This document shows, piece by piece, positions 8,829-17,843 of a stretch of DNA of 64,000 nt. The position numbers and the translations under genes were made by a program. Origin of the DNA: Sphingomonas_Q fennica_A (lineage in GTDB: Bacteria; Pseudomonadota; Alphaproteobacteria; Sphingomonadales; Sphingomonadaceae); the NCBI GenBank assembly GCA_036946415.1, contig JAQIJD010000001.1, positions 310,001 through 374,000 on the forward strand, written 5' to 3'. Numbering within the stretch: position 1 is the first letter of the stretch; each line of letters opens with the position of its first letter. Below the pieces are notes generated by a model. It searched no databases, was not told the DNA's origin, and saw only the letters and a list, made by a program, of their open reading frames with translations.

Positions 8829-9249
8829 CGGGCGCGTCGACCGTCATCGTCGCCGGGTGATGCCGGTCGAGGTGGCGGCGGATGATGCGCAGGTTGCGGG
8901 TGTTGGAGCGGAAGAAGAAATCGGGGATCGCGCCGACGAACGGTATCGCGCCGAGCAACGTATCGATCGCCACGTTCCCCGCCATCCGCGACATCTGCCA
9001 TTTGGACATGCCGAGGTTGCGTGCCTCGTAGATCATATAGGCGCCGAGCGCGGTGCCGATCAGGTCGCCCAGCACCGGCACCGCGTTCAGGATCACGTCC
9101 AGCCCGAACTGGCGATCGGTGCCGGGCAGGGCGAAGCCGCGTTCCATCAGCCGTTCCAGCGCCTCGACCCGGCGGCGGATCGCGGCGGGATCGCGGCCCA
9201 TGCCGGGCAGGTCGGCGATGCGGTCGTAGGGGCTGGGGCGAACGGCCAT
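8794..9249 (-). CDS. DUF4112 domain-containing membrane protein
   Basis: A 151-residue protein with the DUF4112 signature: LPGTDRQFGLDVILNAVPVLGD followed by a glycine-rich hydrophobic segment and AIDTLLGAIPFVGAIPDFFFRSNTRN, giving two likely membrane segments. The function of the family is unknown to me. The gene converges on the RNase T2 gene and overlaps it tail to tail by 35 bp. The Pro-rich C-terminus (VTPPPVPRAGS) is encoded in the overlap. Confidence 0.85.
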   Translation of the reverse strand: MAVRPSPYDRIADLPGMGRDPAAIRRRVEALERLMERGFALPGTDRQFGLDVILNAVPVLGDLIGTALGAYMIYEARNLGMSKWQMSRMAGNVAIDTLLGAIPFVGAIPDFFFRSNTRNLRIIRRHLDRHHPATMTVDAPVTPPPVPRAGS

Positions 9250-9285
9250 GGCCGTGAAGCGCGATGCGGCCGGGTTGGTTCCCCG

Positions 9286-10125
9286 TCAGGCGATGTCGCC
9301 GGCCTTCGCGGCGGCGTCGATCGCCAGCAAGGTCTCCAGCAGCGGACGCAGCCGATCGAGCGGCCAGCTGTTGGCGCCGTCCGACAGCGCATTGGCGGGA
9401 TCGGGATGCGTCTCGATGAACAGGCCGGCGATGCCTGTCGCCACCGCCGCGCGGGCCAGCGCGGGGACGAACTGGCGCTGCCCGCCCGAACTTGTGCCCA
9501 GCCCGCCGGGCAGCTGTACCGAATGGGTCGCGTCGAACACCACCGGGCAGCCCGTGTCGCGCATGATGACGAGGCTGCGCATGTCGGAGACGAGATTGTT
9601 GTAGCCGAACGAGGCGCCCCGCTCGGTCACCATCAGCAGCGGATCGGGGATGCCGGCCGCGGCGGCGGCGGCGCGCGCCTTGTCGACGACGTTGGTCATG
9701 TCGGCCGGCGCCATGAATTGCGCCTTCTTGATGTTCACGGGCTTCCCCGCTGCCGCCACCGCGTTGATGAAATCGGTCTGGCGGGCGAGGAAGGCGGGGG
9801 TCTGGAGGATGTCCGCCACCGCCGCCACCGGCCCGGCCTGTTCGGCGGTATGCACGTCGGTGAGGACGGCGAGGCCCGTCTCGCTCCGCACCTTCTCGAG
9901 GATGCGCAGGCCCTCGTCCATGCCCGGCCCGCGGAACGACGCGCCCGAGCTGCGGTTGGCCTTGTCGAAGGAGCTTTTGTAGACGATCTCGATGTCCAGC
10001 GCCGCGGCGAGGCCGGCGAGCGTCTCCGCCACCGACAGCGCGAGCGCCTCGCTCTCGATCGCGCACGGCCCGGCGATCAGGAACAGGCGCTGGTCGAGCC
10101 CGATCGGGCGGCGGAAGGGATGCAT
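9286..10125 (-). CDS. kdsA: 3-deoxy-8-phosphooctulonate synthase (Kdo-8-P synthase)
   Basis: Condenses phosphoenolpyruvate with arabinose 5-phosphate to Kdo-8-phosphate, the precursor of Kdo for lipopolysaccharide and capsule linkers. The 279-residue product has the standard length and motifs: LFLIAGPCAIES at the start, YKSSFDKANRSS, RGPGMDEGLRIL, DVHTAEQA, PAFLARQTDF and IETHPDP. The start is the ATG at 10125, giving MHPFRRPIGLDQ; the frame stays open further upstream but without a plausible start. It diverges from the kpsC-like gene, so Kdo synthesis and Kdo transfer are encoded back to back. Confidence 0.95.
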   Translation of the reverse strand: MHPFRRPIGLDQRLFLIAGPCAIESEALALSVAETLAGLAAALDIEIVYKSSFDKANRSSGASFRGPGMDEGLRILEKVRSETGLAVLTDVHTAEQAGPVAAVADILQTPAFLARQTDFINAVAAAGKPVNIKKAQFMAPADMTNVVDKARAAAAAAGIPDPLLMVTERGASFGYNNLVSDMRSLVIMRDTGCPVVFDATHSVQLPGGLGTSSGGQRQFVPALARAAVATGIAGLFIETHPDPANALSDGANSWPLDRLRPLLETLLAIDAAAKAGDIA

Positions 10126-10200
10126 CGGCGGCGGGCCTTTCGATCGGCGGGGCGGAGGCGCGCGACATAGCCGGGCGGCGCGGTTCCGTCCATTTGGCGG

Positions 10201-11865
10201 ATGACAGGTGGCGCGCCCCCGCCTAACGCGGGCGCCTTTCGCCACGGAGCCGCCGGTTTGCGCCCAATCTTGCCGATCCTGCGTGTGCCGCCCTTCCCGG
10301 GCATACGGCCGCCCGCGATCGAGCAGGCGGGGGCGGGGGCGGCACCCGACGTGGCGATCGTGGCGGCGGCGCTGGCAGCGGCGCGCGTCGGCGGCCGTTT
10401 CTGGGGGCGGCAGGCGACGGGGGCGCCACGGCTGGTGGTGGCGACGGAGCGGGTGCACCTGGCCGAGGCGGACGAGGACAGTATCGTCGTCGCCGGCAAG
10501 CCGGGCATCGCACGGCGCGCGGCGGATCGCGGCCTTGCGGTCGCCCCCGCCGATGCCGATCCGTGGAGCCTGATCGACGGGGCGACCGCGGTGGCGGGCG
10601 ACCTCGACCATGAGGTGGCGATATTGGCGCTGGCGGCCGGCAAGGCGGCGCGGATCGATGCTGGCGCGCGTGCGGCGCTGCTGCACTGGCACCTGATCGC
10701 CGGGCGAAGCTGGCGCGATCCCTATGGCGGCGACGCCATCGACATCGTGACCGCGATCGAACGGCTGGCCTTCTGGCGGCGCTGGATCGACGCCAATCGC
10801 GGGATCGTGGCGGGTGCCGGCATCGCCTGGTGGAAGCGCGCGGCGATCGATCGCTTCCTATGGGACGGCGCACGGCGCCTGCCCCGCGAGCATGACCGCA
10901 AGGCGCTCGCGCGGGCGCGAGCGGCGGGCGGCGCACTGGCGGTCTGGCCGGCCAAGGCCGCGGCCGGGCTGGCCGCGGAGGCTGCGGCGGCGGGTGTCGC
11001 CACGGTGCGGATCGAGGACGGGTTCCTCCGCTCGCCGGGGCTGGGGGCGGACCTCATGCCGCCGCTGTCGGTCGTGCTCGACCGGGCGGGCATCTATTAC
11101 GATCCGGGCGGCCCGAGCGATCTGGAGGCGATCCTCGCCACCGCCGATTTCCCGCCCGTGCTGACCGCGCGCGCGGCGGCGCTGCGGGCACGGATCGTCG
11201 CCGGCGGCGTCGGCAAATATGGCGCCAGCGCCACCGATGCGCCGCTCGATCTGGCCGGGGCGGCGGGGCGGCGCGTGGTGCTGGTGCCGGGGCAGGTGGA
11301 GGACGACCAGTCGGTGCTGCTAGGCGGCGACGGGCTCGGCAATCTCGCGCTGCTGGCGCGGGTGCGCGCCGCCGAGCCGGACGCCTTCATCCTCTTCCGC
11401 CCGCACCCCGATGTCGAGGCGGGCCACCGCAAGGGGGCGGTGGCCGATGCCGATGCGCTGGCCCATGTCGATCGCGTGTCGCGCGGCGGGGCGCTCGCCA
11501 GCATGCTGGCGCAGGTCGATGCGGTCCACGTCCTGTCCTCGCTCACCGGGTTCGAGGCGCTGCTGCGCGGGCGCGAGGTGGCCGTGCACGGCCGGCCCTT
11601 CTATGCCGGCTGGGGGCTGACACGCGACCTCGGATCGATTATGCTGCGCCGCAACAAGAAACTGACGCTGGACGAACTGGTGGCGGGCGCGCTGATCCTC
11701 TATCCCCGCTATCTCGATCCGGCCGGCGGGCTGCCCTGCCCGGTCGAGACCTATATGGACAATCTGCCCGCGGCCGCAGCGCGGCCGGTGCCGCCGCTGG
11801 TGCGGTTGCGGCGGCTGCAAGGCATCTTGCGCCGGCGGATCGCTTGGGGCTATCTCGCGCGATGA
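10201..11865 (+). CDS. kpsC: Capsular polysaccharide biosynthesis protein, KpsC-type beta-Kdo glycosyltransferase
   Basis: KpsC and KpsS build the poly-beta-Kdo linker that joins group 2-type capsule to its lipid anchor. KpsC usually has two similar glycosyltransferase modules; here only one full copy of the diagnostic segment is seen (RIEDGFLRSPGLGADLMPPL, then LDRAGIYYDPGGPSDLEAIL, residues about 272-320), preceded by the inter-module motif WRDPYGGDAIDIVTAIERLA. The first 150 residues are a degenerate remnant, so this looks like a single-active-module form of 554 residues. Downstream RPHPDVEAGH and SSLTGFEALLRG are typical. The start at 10201 is uncertain. It overlaps kpsS by ATGA. Confidence 0.83.
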   Translation: MTGGAPPPNAGAFRHGAAGLRPILPILRVPPFPGIRPPAIEQAGAGAAPDVAIVAAALAAARVGGRFWGRQATGAPRLVVATERVHLAEADEDSIVVAGKPGIARRAADRGLAVAPADADPWSLIDGATAVAGDLDHEVAILALAAGKAARIDAGARAALLHWHLIAGRSWRDPYGGDAIDIVTAIERLAFWRRWIDANRGIVAGAGIAWWKRAAIDRFLWDGARRLPREHDRKALARARAAGGALAVWPAKAAAGLAAEAAAAGVATVRIEDGFLRSPGLGADLMPPLSVVLDRAGIYYDPGGPSDLEAILATADFPPVLTARAAALRARIVAGGVGKYGASATDAPLDLAGAAGRRVVLVPGQVEDDQSVLLGGDGLGNLALLARVRAAEPDAFILFRPHPDVEAGHRKGAVADADALAHVDRVSRGGALASMLAQVDAVHVLSSLTGFEALLRGREVAVHGRPFYAGWGLTRDLGSIMLRRNKKLTLDELVAGALILYPRYLDPAGGLPCPVETYMDNLPAAAARPVPPLVRLRRLQGILRRRIAWGYLAR

Positions 11866-13127
11866 AGTTGGGTGGCTTTTCCCGGAGGAATTTCCTCTTC
11901 CTGCAAGGCCCGCACGGCCCCTTCTTCCACCGGCTGGGCGCGGCGCTGGCCGAAATCGGCCATGGCGTCCACCGGATCAACCTGAACGGCGGCGACCGGC
12001 GGGACTGGCCGTCCGACGCGGTGAATTTCACCGGCCGGCCCGCAGCCTGGCCGATCTTCTTCGATCGCTTCATCACCCGGCACGAGATCACCGATCTGGT
12101 GCTGTTCGGCGATTGCCGGCCGATGCATCGCGCCGCGCACGGCATGGCGCACCTCCGCCAGATCCGCATCCACGTCTTCGAGGAAGGCTATATCCGGCCC
12201 GATTATGTGACGCTGGAGCTGGACGGGGTGAACGGCAATTCCAGCCTGTCGCGCGATCCCGATCATTATCTCCGCGCGGCCGCGACGCTGCCGCCGATCG
12301 TCGAGCATCCGCCCGTCGCCTCCAGCTTCGCCCGCCGCGCGCGCGAGGCGGTATCCTATTATCTCGCCACCGCCGCCGGCCGGACGAGCTTTCCGCATTA
12401 CCGGTCGCACCGGCCGATCTCGGCGGGGATGGAGATGCTGGGCTGGGCGCGCCGATTCGCCAGCCGCACGCAGGAACGCGCACGCAGCGCCGCCGCGCTG
12501 AAGCGGATCGAGGGGGCGGAATTCTTCTGCTTCCCGCTCCAGCTCGATTCGGATCACCAGATCCGCGTCCATTCGCCGTTCGGCAACATGAAGGTCGCCA
12601 TCCGCTACGTGATGGAAAGCTTCGCCCGCGCCGCCCCGCCGGAGGCGCTGCTGCTGCTGAAGCAGCATCCGCTCGATCCCGGCCTGATCGGCTGGCGGCG
12701 CTTCATCCAGGAGGAAGCCGTCAAGCACGGGCTGGCCGATCGCGCCATCTACCTCGAGGATGCCGACGTCGCCCCGATCATCGAGGCGGCACGCGGGGTG
12801 GTGACGGTCAACAGCACCACCGGCACGCTGGCGCTGCGCAAGGGCGTGCCGACGGCGGTGCTGGGCCATGCCGTCTATCACATGCCGCGCATCACCCATC
12901 AGGGCACGCTCGACGAATTCTGGCGCCGCCCGGTGCCGCCCGAGGCCGACGTCTACGACGCCTTCTGCCGCGTGCTGGTCGACCGCTGCCTGATCCACGG
13001 CGGTTTCCTGTCCGAGGCGGGGCTGGACCATCTGGTGCGCGGCGCGGTCGAGCGGCTGACGTCCGACGAGCAGGGGTGGACGGTATCGCTGGGCAGCCGG
13101 CTGGCGCGGAGCGGGGCGGCGGGCTGA
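11862..13127 (+). CDS. kpsS: Capsule polysaccharide biosynthesis/export protein, KpsS-type
   Basis: Partner of KpsC; KpsS-type enzymes add the first beta-Kdo to the phosphatidylglycerol anchor of capsule at the inner face of the inner membrane. The 421-residue product begins RRNFLFLQGPHGPFFHRLGA and includes ITDLVLFGDCRPMHRAA, VFEEGYIRPDYVTLE, FPLQLDSDHQIRVHSPF and VTVNSTTGTLALRKGVPT, all usual for the family. The start ATG at 11862 overlaps the kpsC stop. No transporter genes (kpsMTED) lie in the window, so export must be encoded elsewhere. Confidence 0.88.
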   Translation: MKLGGFSRRNFLFLQGPHGPFFHRLGAALAEIGHGVHRINLNGGDRRDWPSDAVNFTGRPAAWPIFFDRFITRHEITDLVLFGDCRPMHRAAHGMAHLRQIRIHVFEEGYIRPDYVTLELDGVNGNSSLSRDPDHYLRAAATLPPIVEHPPVASSFARRAREAVSYYLATAAGRTSFPHYRSHRPISAGMEMLGWARRFASRTQERARSAAALKRIEGAEFFCFPLQLDSDHQIRVHSPFGNMKVAIRYVMESFARAAPPEALLLLKQHPLDPGLIGWRRFIQEEAVKHGLADRAIYLEDADVAPIIEAARGVVTVNSTTGTLALRKGVPTAVLGHAVYHMPRITHQGTLDEFWRRPVPPEADVYDAFCRVLVDRCLIHGGFLSEAGLDHLVRGAVERLTSDEQGWTVSLGSRLARSGAAG

Positions 13128-13181
13128 TCCGGCGCAGAAGGCGCCTTGGCGGGGCGCCGAACAGCTTCTAAGCGACGGGCG

Positions 13182-14423
13182 ATGGATGCGTCTCCCGCTC
13201 TTTCGACGGCCGCGGCACCGGAGGTGGTGCTCGATCTCTCCCGCCTGCTGGCCCGCGTGCTGCATGCGACGCCGACCGGAGTCGACCGGGTCGAGATGGC
13301 CTATGCGCTCGAACTGATCGCGCGCATGCCCGATCGCCTGTCGTTCGCCGCCCTCCATCCCAGCGGCATATACGGCCGTCTGCCGGGGCCGCAGGTGCGC
13401 CAGTTCCTGAGTTCGACGATCGCGCGCTGGCGCAACGGCGGGCGGATCGATCCGATCGCGCTCAGGCGGATGGCGGTGGCGCATGTGCTGGCGCTGCGCC
13501 CGCGGCCGGTGCCGCCGCCCGCCGGCCCCCGCGTCTACGTGCAGGCCTCGCCCCACCATCTCGACCGGCAGGACCGGGTGGCGACGATCCTGGCGCGGGA
13601 GAAGGCGGCGTTCGTCTGCCTCGTCCACGATCTGATCCCGATCGCGCACCCCGAATATGCGCGCGAGGACGGGGCCGAGAAGCATTTCCTGCGTGTCCAC
13701 ACCGTCGCCCGCCATGCGGACGGCATCGTCAGCAATTCGGCGGCGACCGAGCGCGCGCTGATGCCCTATGTCCGCGCGATCGGCCGCAGCCCGGTGTGCC
13801 GCATCGCCCATCTCGGCACCGAGCCGCCCGATGCCGGCGGCGGCGAGGGGGAGGGGGCGGCGCTCGAAGAGCCCTATTTCGTCTGCGTCGCCACGATCGA
13901 GCCACGCAAGAACCACCTGCTGCTGCTCAACATCTGGCGGCGGCTGGCCGAACGCCAGCAGACCGGCATCCCCAAGCTCGTCCTGATCGGCCGGCGGGGA
14001 TGGGAGAATGAACAGATCGTCGACATGCTCGATCGCTGCCAGGCGTTGCAGGGGCATGTGCTGGAATTCGGCGGCATGCCGGACCGGCAGATGCGGCGCG
14101 TGCTGGCCGGCGCGCGGGCGCTGCTGCTGCCGTCCTTCGCCGAGGGCTTCGGCATGCCGGTGACGGAGGCGCTGGCCGCCGGCGTGCCGGTGATCGCGTC
14201 CGACCTGCCGGCGCTGCGCGAGGCGGGCGGGGCGGCGGCGGACTATATCGATCCGCTCGACGGCCTCGGCTGGATGGAGGCGATCCTCGCTTATGCCGAG
14301 CCGGACCACCCCCGCCGCGCGGCGCAACTGGCGCGGATCGCGGACTGGCAGGCGCCGACCTGGTGCCAGCATATGGATGTGGTGGAAGAATTGATCGGGG
14401 CGGTCGCGGGGCGGCGGGGTTAA
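13182..14423 (+). CDS. GT4-family glycosyltransferase (glycosyl transferases group 1)
   Basis: Probable retaining GT-B glycosyltransferase acting in surface polysaccharide synthesis. The 413-residue product shows an N-terminal acceptor domain with GVDRVEMAYALELI and VHDLIPIAHPEY, and a C-terminal nucleotide-sugar domain with ATIEPRKNHLLLL, LVLIGRRGWEN and the EX7E motif in PSFAEGFGMPVTEALAAG. Donor and acceptor cannot be read from the sequence. It begins 54 bp after kpsS and is likely in the same operon; the frame is open further upstream but MDASPALS at 13182 is the first sensible start. Confidence 0.85.
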   Translation: MDASPALSTAAAPEVVLDLSRLLARVLHATPTGVDRVEMAYALELIARMPDRLSFAALHPSGIYGRLPGPQVRQFLSSTIARWRNGGRIDPIALRRMAVAHVLALRPRPVPPPAGPRVYVQASPHHLDRQDRVATILAREKAAFVCLVHDLIPIAHPEYAREDGAEKHFLRVHTVARHADGIVSNSAATERALMPYVRAIGRSPVCRIAHLGTEPPDAGGGEGEGAALEEPYFVCVATIEPRKNHLLLLNIWRRLAERQQTGIPKLVLIGRRGWENEQIVDMLDRCQALQGHVLEFGGMPDRQMRRVLAGARALLLPSFAEGFGMPVTEALAAGVPVIASDLPALREAGGAAADYIDPLDGLGWMEAILAYAEPDHPRRAAQLARIADWQAPTWCQHMDVVEELIGAVAGRRG

Positions 14424-14439
14424 GAAAAGAGAAGGTTGG

Positions 14440-14570
14440 TTCGCGCGGAGGCGCGGAGACGCGGAGGTGTTGCGCGCGCGGCAGCGCCTCGAAAGGTCGC
14501 CAATCGATGGATAGATGCCGCTTTGCGGCGGGCGAACGCTCTCTGCGGCTCCGCGTCTCTGCGCGAACCT
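14440..14570. repeat. Inverted intergenic repeat (TTCGCGCRGAG family), copy 1
   Basis: Two arms in inverted orientation (14440-14466 and 14541-14570) sharing a TTCGCG...GACGCGGAG core with a few mismatches, separated by about 75 bp. The same repeat occurs at 52272-52403 with nearly perfect arms. The right arm runs into the ATP12 stop codon, so the element fills the whole gap between the convergent glycosyltransferase and ATP12 genes and may act as a two-way terminator. Confidence 0.75.
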
Positions 14571-15258
14571 ACCTCTCCGTCCTTGACAGGTTCAGGAAGT
14601 GCGCGGCGGCGCGGAAATCAGCTTCGCGGGCGGCGCGGGCGTCGGCGGCCATCCAGTCCTCGCCCCATTGCTCCGCCTGCCACAATTCGTCGAGGTGGGT
14701 GACGGCAAAGGCCTCGCCCGCCTCGATCGCGCCCTCGGCGACGGCCAGCGCCGCCACCAGCGATCCGCCGATCGTGACGAGCGGCGACAAGGCGGTCAGC
14801 GCGAACGGATCGAACGCGGACAGCGCCGCCTGCAATCGCGCGATGGTGGCGGGCGGCTGCGGGACGTGGCCGATCCCGGCGGTGACGGCGAAGGCCACGT
14901 CGTAGCGCGCCCGCGCCCAGGCGAGCCACGGATCCCATGCCGCCGCCTGCCGCTCGACCAGCGCCGGCGGTTCGGTGGCGCGATAGCAGAACAGGTCGGC
15001 CTCGGCATAAGCGGCGAGCGGCGCGGCGAAGTCGGCGGGATCGGGGGCGACGCGATCGATCGCGGCATTGGCGTAGCCGGTCATCGGCATCGCCCGCGGA
15101 TCGATGCGGTCGTCCTGCGCCGCCCATTCGGCCGCCACCGCCTCGGCCAGCGCGGGCGTCGGCAGGGTGAGGGGGGCGCGAGCCGGGGTGCGGATCGGCT
15201 TGCCGTCCAGCAGCACGGACCGCCCGTCGAGCGTGACGTCGGTATAGAAGCGCTTCAC
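14569..15258 (-). CDS. ATP12 family F1-ATPase assembly chaperone
   Basis: ATP12 proteins bind the alpha subunit of F1-ATPase and prevent its aggregation until assembly; they occur in mitochondria and alphaproteobacteria. The 229-residue product contains KRFYTDVTLDGRSVLLDGKPIRTP at the N-terminus, LTLPTPALAEAVAAEWAAQ, DLFCYRATEPPALVERQ and the C-terminal EGAIEAGEAFAVTHLDELWQ segment. The start is a GTG at 15258 that overlaps the stop of the upstream membrane protein gene (GTGA). It is the last gene of a chain of overlapping minus-strand genes starting at crcB. Confidence 0.9.
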   Translation of the reverse strand: MKRFYTDVTLDGRSVLLDGKPIRTPARAPLTLPTPALAEAVAAEWAAQDDRIDPRAMPMTGYANAAIDRVAPDPADFAAPLAAYAEADLFCYRATEPPALVERQAAAWDPWLAWARARYDVAFAVTAGIGHVPQPPATIARLQAALSAFDPFALTALSPLVTIGGSLVAALAVAEGAIEAGEAFAVTHLDELWQAEQWGEDWMAADARAAREADFRAAAHFLNLSRTER

Positions 15259-15485
15259 GGGCGCGGGCTCCGCCAGCGGCGGATCAGGAGGCGCGGCAGG
15301 ATCAGCGATTCGACGAAGCCGACCACGAACAGCGGCACCCCCACCAGCGGCCAGCCGCCCTGGCGCAGGATGTCGCCCAGCCAGATCCAGAGACCCAGCA
15401 GCATGATGACGGTGCCCGCCGCGCGCGCCACGGTGATCGCAACGTAGCGGCTGCGCGCCAGCCGGTCCGCCTCGTCCTGCGTCAT
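15255..15485 (-). CDS. Small two-helix membrane protein of unknown function
   Basis: A 76-residue protein, MTQDEADRLARSRYVAI onward, with two hydrophobic segments (about residues 21-36 and 43-62) separated by a short loop (GDILRQGGW) and a basic C-terminus (RLLIRRWRSPRP). I do not recognise the family with certainty. It is framed by four-base overlaps on both sides: its ATG overlaps the HAD phosphatase stop and its stop overlaps the ATP12 GTG. The position directly before an F1-ATPase chaperone suggests, but does not show, a link to the cell membrane ATPase. Confidence 0.75.
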   Translation of the reverse strand: MTQDEADRLARSRYVAITVARAAGTVIMLLGLWIWLGDILRQGGWPLVGVPLFVVGFVESLILPRLLIRRWRSPRP

Positions 15486-16141
15486 TCGCGCTCCTCCAGA
15501 AAGGCGACCAGCGCCGCTGCATCGGCGACGACGCGGTCGGCGCCCGCCGCCACCAGCATGTCCGGCCGGTGATAGCCCCAGCCGACGCCGAGGCCGGTGC
15601 AGCCGGCGGCGGCGGCCATCGCCATGTCCCACGCGGTATCGCCGATCATCACCGTCGTCGCCGGGCCGGCGCCGCTGGCGCGCATCGCCGCGAACACCAT
15701 CGTCGGATCGGGCTTGGAGGGATGATCGTCGGCGGTGTGGGTCGTCGCGAACAGATCGGTCAGGCCGTGGTGCGCCAGCACCGTCGCCAGCCCGCGGCGC
15801 GATTTGCCGGTGGCGATGCCCAGCGTCCAGCCCGCCGCCGCCAGCCGGTGGAGCAGGCCCGGAAAGCCCGGATAGAGCGGTTCGGCGACCGCGCCGCGGC
15901 CACGCAGATCGAAGAAGGCGGCCTTGTAGGCATCGACCAGCGCCGCCTGCGTATCGGCGGTGCCGTGCGGGTGGATGTGCGCCATCGCCTCGGGCAGGCT
16001 GAGGCCGACGATGTCGAGCGTGGCGGCGCGGCCCGGATCGGGCAGGCCGACGGCGGCGAAGGCGGCGGCCATCGCCGCCACGATCGGCCCCTGCGAATCG
16101 ACCAGCGTCCCGTCGCAATCGAAAAGCGCGAGCCGCTTCAC
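15482..16141 (-). CDS. HAD-superfamily phosphatase (phosphoglycolate phosphatase-like)
   Basis: Cytoplasmic haloacid-dehalogenase-type phosphatase. The 219 residues show motif I as LFDCDGTLVDSQ, motif II in GIATGKS, the lysine motif in HPSKPDP and motif IV in MIGDTAWDM, with a helical cap between residues 15 and 80. It resembles Gph-type phosphoglycolate phosphatases, but the substrate of such enzymes is seldom certain from sequence. The start is GTG 16141, overlapping the stop of the PaiB-like gene. Confidence 0.85.
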   Translation of the reverse strand: MKRLALFDCDGTLVDSQGPIVAAMAAAFAAVGLPDPGRAATLDIVGLSLPEAMAHIHPHGTADTQAALVDAYKAAFFDLRGRGAVAEPLYPGFPGLLHRLAAAGWTLGIATGKSRRGLATVLAHHGLTDLFATTHTADDHPSKPDPTMVFAAMRASGAGPATTVMIGDTAWDMAMAAAAGCTGLGVGWGYHRPDMLVAAGADRVVADAAALVAFLEERE

Positions 16142-16731
16142 GGAACGATATGCGCCGCCACGTCGCCCCGGCCGATGCCCCGCAAGCCGTCGATCACGCC
16201 GCGCCGGTCGGCCTCGGTCTTGTTCTGGCTCATCTTGGCGGTGCCGCGCCAGATCGTGTCGGCGATCTCGAAGGCGAGGATGCCGGGCAGCATCCCCTCG
16301 AACGTGCCGGGTGCCATCTTGGCGCGCGTCCACGGCCGCTTCGGGGCGAGGCCCGCCTCGAACGCGGCGGAGAGCGCGTCGAGCTGGGCGACCAGTGCCG
16401 CTTCGTCCAGCACGCGCGCCACGCCGGCCACTTCGACCGCGCGGAAGTTCCAGGTCGGCACCTGATCGGGGCCGTCATACCAGTCCGGGCTGATATAGCT
16501 GTCGTCGGCGGCGATGCTCGCCACCACCGCGGCGCCGTCGAGATGGCGGCGGATACGGTTGGCCCGGCCGACGTGAAAGCGCAGCGCCCCGTCCGCCATC
16601 ACCGTGACGGGGGCGTGGACGACCATCGGGCCCTCGATGGTCTGCGCGAAGATGTGGGCGAAGCCGCGCGACGCCACGAAGGCGCGCATGTCCTGCTCGT
16701 CCTTCCAGCGGAAGTCGGGGCGGGGATGCAT
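16138..16731 (-). CDS. FMN-binding split-barrel protein, PaiB-like
   Basis: A 197-residue member of the PaiB/FMN-binding negative regulator family. It has the split-barrel features MRAFVASRGFAHIFA, GPMVVHAPV, FHVGRANRIRRHLDG, DDSYISPDWYDGPDQVPTWN and TEADRRGVIDGL. Named after Bacillus PaiB, these proteins more often resemble flavin-dependent reductases than DNA-binding regulators. The ATG at 16731 shares a base with the rluC stop (TGATG), so its translation is coupled to rluC. Confidence 0.82.
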   Translation of the reverse strand: MHPRPDFRWKDEQDMRAFVASRGFAHIFAQTIEGPMVVHAPVTVMADGALRFHVGRANRIRRHLDGAAVVASIAADDSYISPDWYDGPDQVPTWNFRAVEVAGVARVLDEAALVAQLDALSAAFEAGLAPKRPWTRAKMAPGTFEGMLPGILAFEIADTIWRGTAKMSQNKTEADRRGVIDGLRGIGRGDVAAHIVP

Positions 16732-17843
16732 CAGCCGCGCGCCCGCCCGCGCCGCTCGCCCTTGCGCGCGCGGCGCCGGTCCTTGGCGGCGGCCGCCTCG
16801 GCGCGCTTGCGGCCTTCGGGCGTGTCGCGGGCCTTGGGTTCGTCGAGCGGCAGCGCGTCCGCCGCGGCGGGATCGAAGCCCAGGTGGGCGAGGCTGTCGG
16901 CGAAATGGCCGGGAAGCTCGGCGCGCACGTCGACCTGCCCGCCGTCGGGATGATCGATGCGGATGCGGCGCGCGTGGAGGTGCATCTTGCGGCTGACCCC
17001 GCCGGTCAGGAACGCATCCTGCCCGCCATATTTGCCGTCGCCCACGATCGGGTGGCCGATCGCCGCCATATGCGCGCGCAACTGGTGGGTGCGGCCGGTA
17101 TAGGGCTGCAATTCCACGAAGCAGGCGGCGTTGCCGGCGCGCTCGACCACGCGGTAGCGGGTGCGCGCGGGCAGGCCCTCCTTCTCGTCGACCATCATCT
17201 TCTCGCCGCCGGTGCCGGGCTGCTTGGCGAGCGGCAGTTCGATCATCCCGTCCTCGATCGAGGGCACGCCCGCCACGATCGCCCAATAGACCTTGCGCGC
17301 GGTGCGGCTGGAAAAGGCCTTGCCGAAGAAGGTGGCGGCGCGGCTGGTGCGCGCCAGCAGCAGCGCGCCCGACGTGTCCTTGTCCAGCCGGTGGACCAGC
17401 TTGGGCCGGTTCTCCGCCTCATATTGCAGGGCATCGAGCAGGCCGTCGACATGCTCGTGCGTCTTGGTGCCGCCCTGCGTGGCGAGGCCGGGCGGCTTGT
17501 TGATGACGATCGCCTGCGCATCGCGGTGGATCAGCATCCCTTGCGCATATTCGGCCTGTTCGGCGGATACGGGCGGGCGGGGGCGCTTCGCCTTCGAGGC
17601 CTTCGCCGCGGCCGGTTCGGGTGCCTGCGCGGGGGGCACGCGGATCACCTGCCCCGCCTCGATCCGGTCGCCGGGGGCGACGCGGCCGCCGTCCAGCCGC
17701 AGCTGGCCGGTCCGCGCCCAGCGCGAGATCAGGCTGAAGCTCGCCTCCGCCATGTGCCGCTTGAACCAGCGATCGAGGCGGATGCCGTGATCGTCCTCGC
17801 CCACCGTGAAGGTGCGAGCCTGATCGGCGTGCGCCTCGCTCAT
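16731..17843 (-). CDS. rluC: RluA-family 23S rRNA pseudouridine synthase
   Basis: Converts uridines in 23S rRNA (or tRNA) to pseudouridine in the cytoplasm. The 370-residue product has an N-terminal S4 RNA-binding domain (LDRWFKRHMAEASFSLISRW, about residues 24-85), then the catalytic core with the RluA motif HRLDKDTSGALLLAR carrying the catalytic Asp, and PYTGRTHQLRAHMAAIGHPI. A highly basic tail follows (RKRAEAAAAKDRRRARKG...). The S4 domain plus core fits RluC/RluD; RluC is my best guess. The start overlaps the crcB stop (ATGA). Confidence 0.88.
   Translation of the reverse strand: MSEAHADQARTFTVGEDDHGIRLDRWFKRHMAEASFSLISRWARTGQLRLDGGRVAPGDRIEAGQVIRVPPAQAPEPAAAKASKAKRPRPPVSAEQAEYAQGMLIHRDAQAIVINKPPGLATQGGTKTHEHVDGLLDALQYEAENRPKLVHRLDKDTSGALLLARTSRAATFFGKAFSSRTARKVYWAIVAGVPSIEDGMIELPLAKQPGTGGEKMMVDEKEGLPARTRYRVVERAGNAACFVELQPYTGRTHQLRAHMAAIGHPIVGDGKYGGQDAFLTGGVSRKMHLHARRIRIDHPDGGQVDVRAELPGHFADSLAHLGFDPAAADALPLDEPKARDTPEGRKRAEAAAAKDRRRARKGERRGRARG

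Noticed and set aside
11850..14372. Very long open frame on the minus strand (about 840 codons)
   Set aside because: It mirrors kpsS and the glycosyltransferase gene; the product is Arg/Gly/Ala-rich without domains, as expected from the antisense of GC-rich genes.
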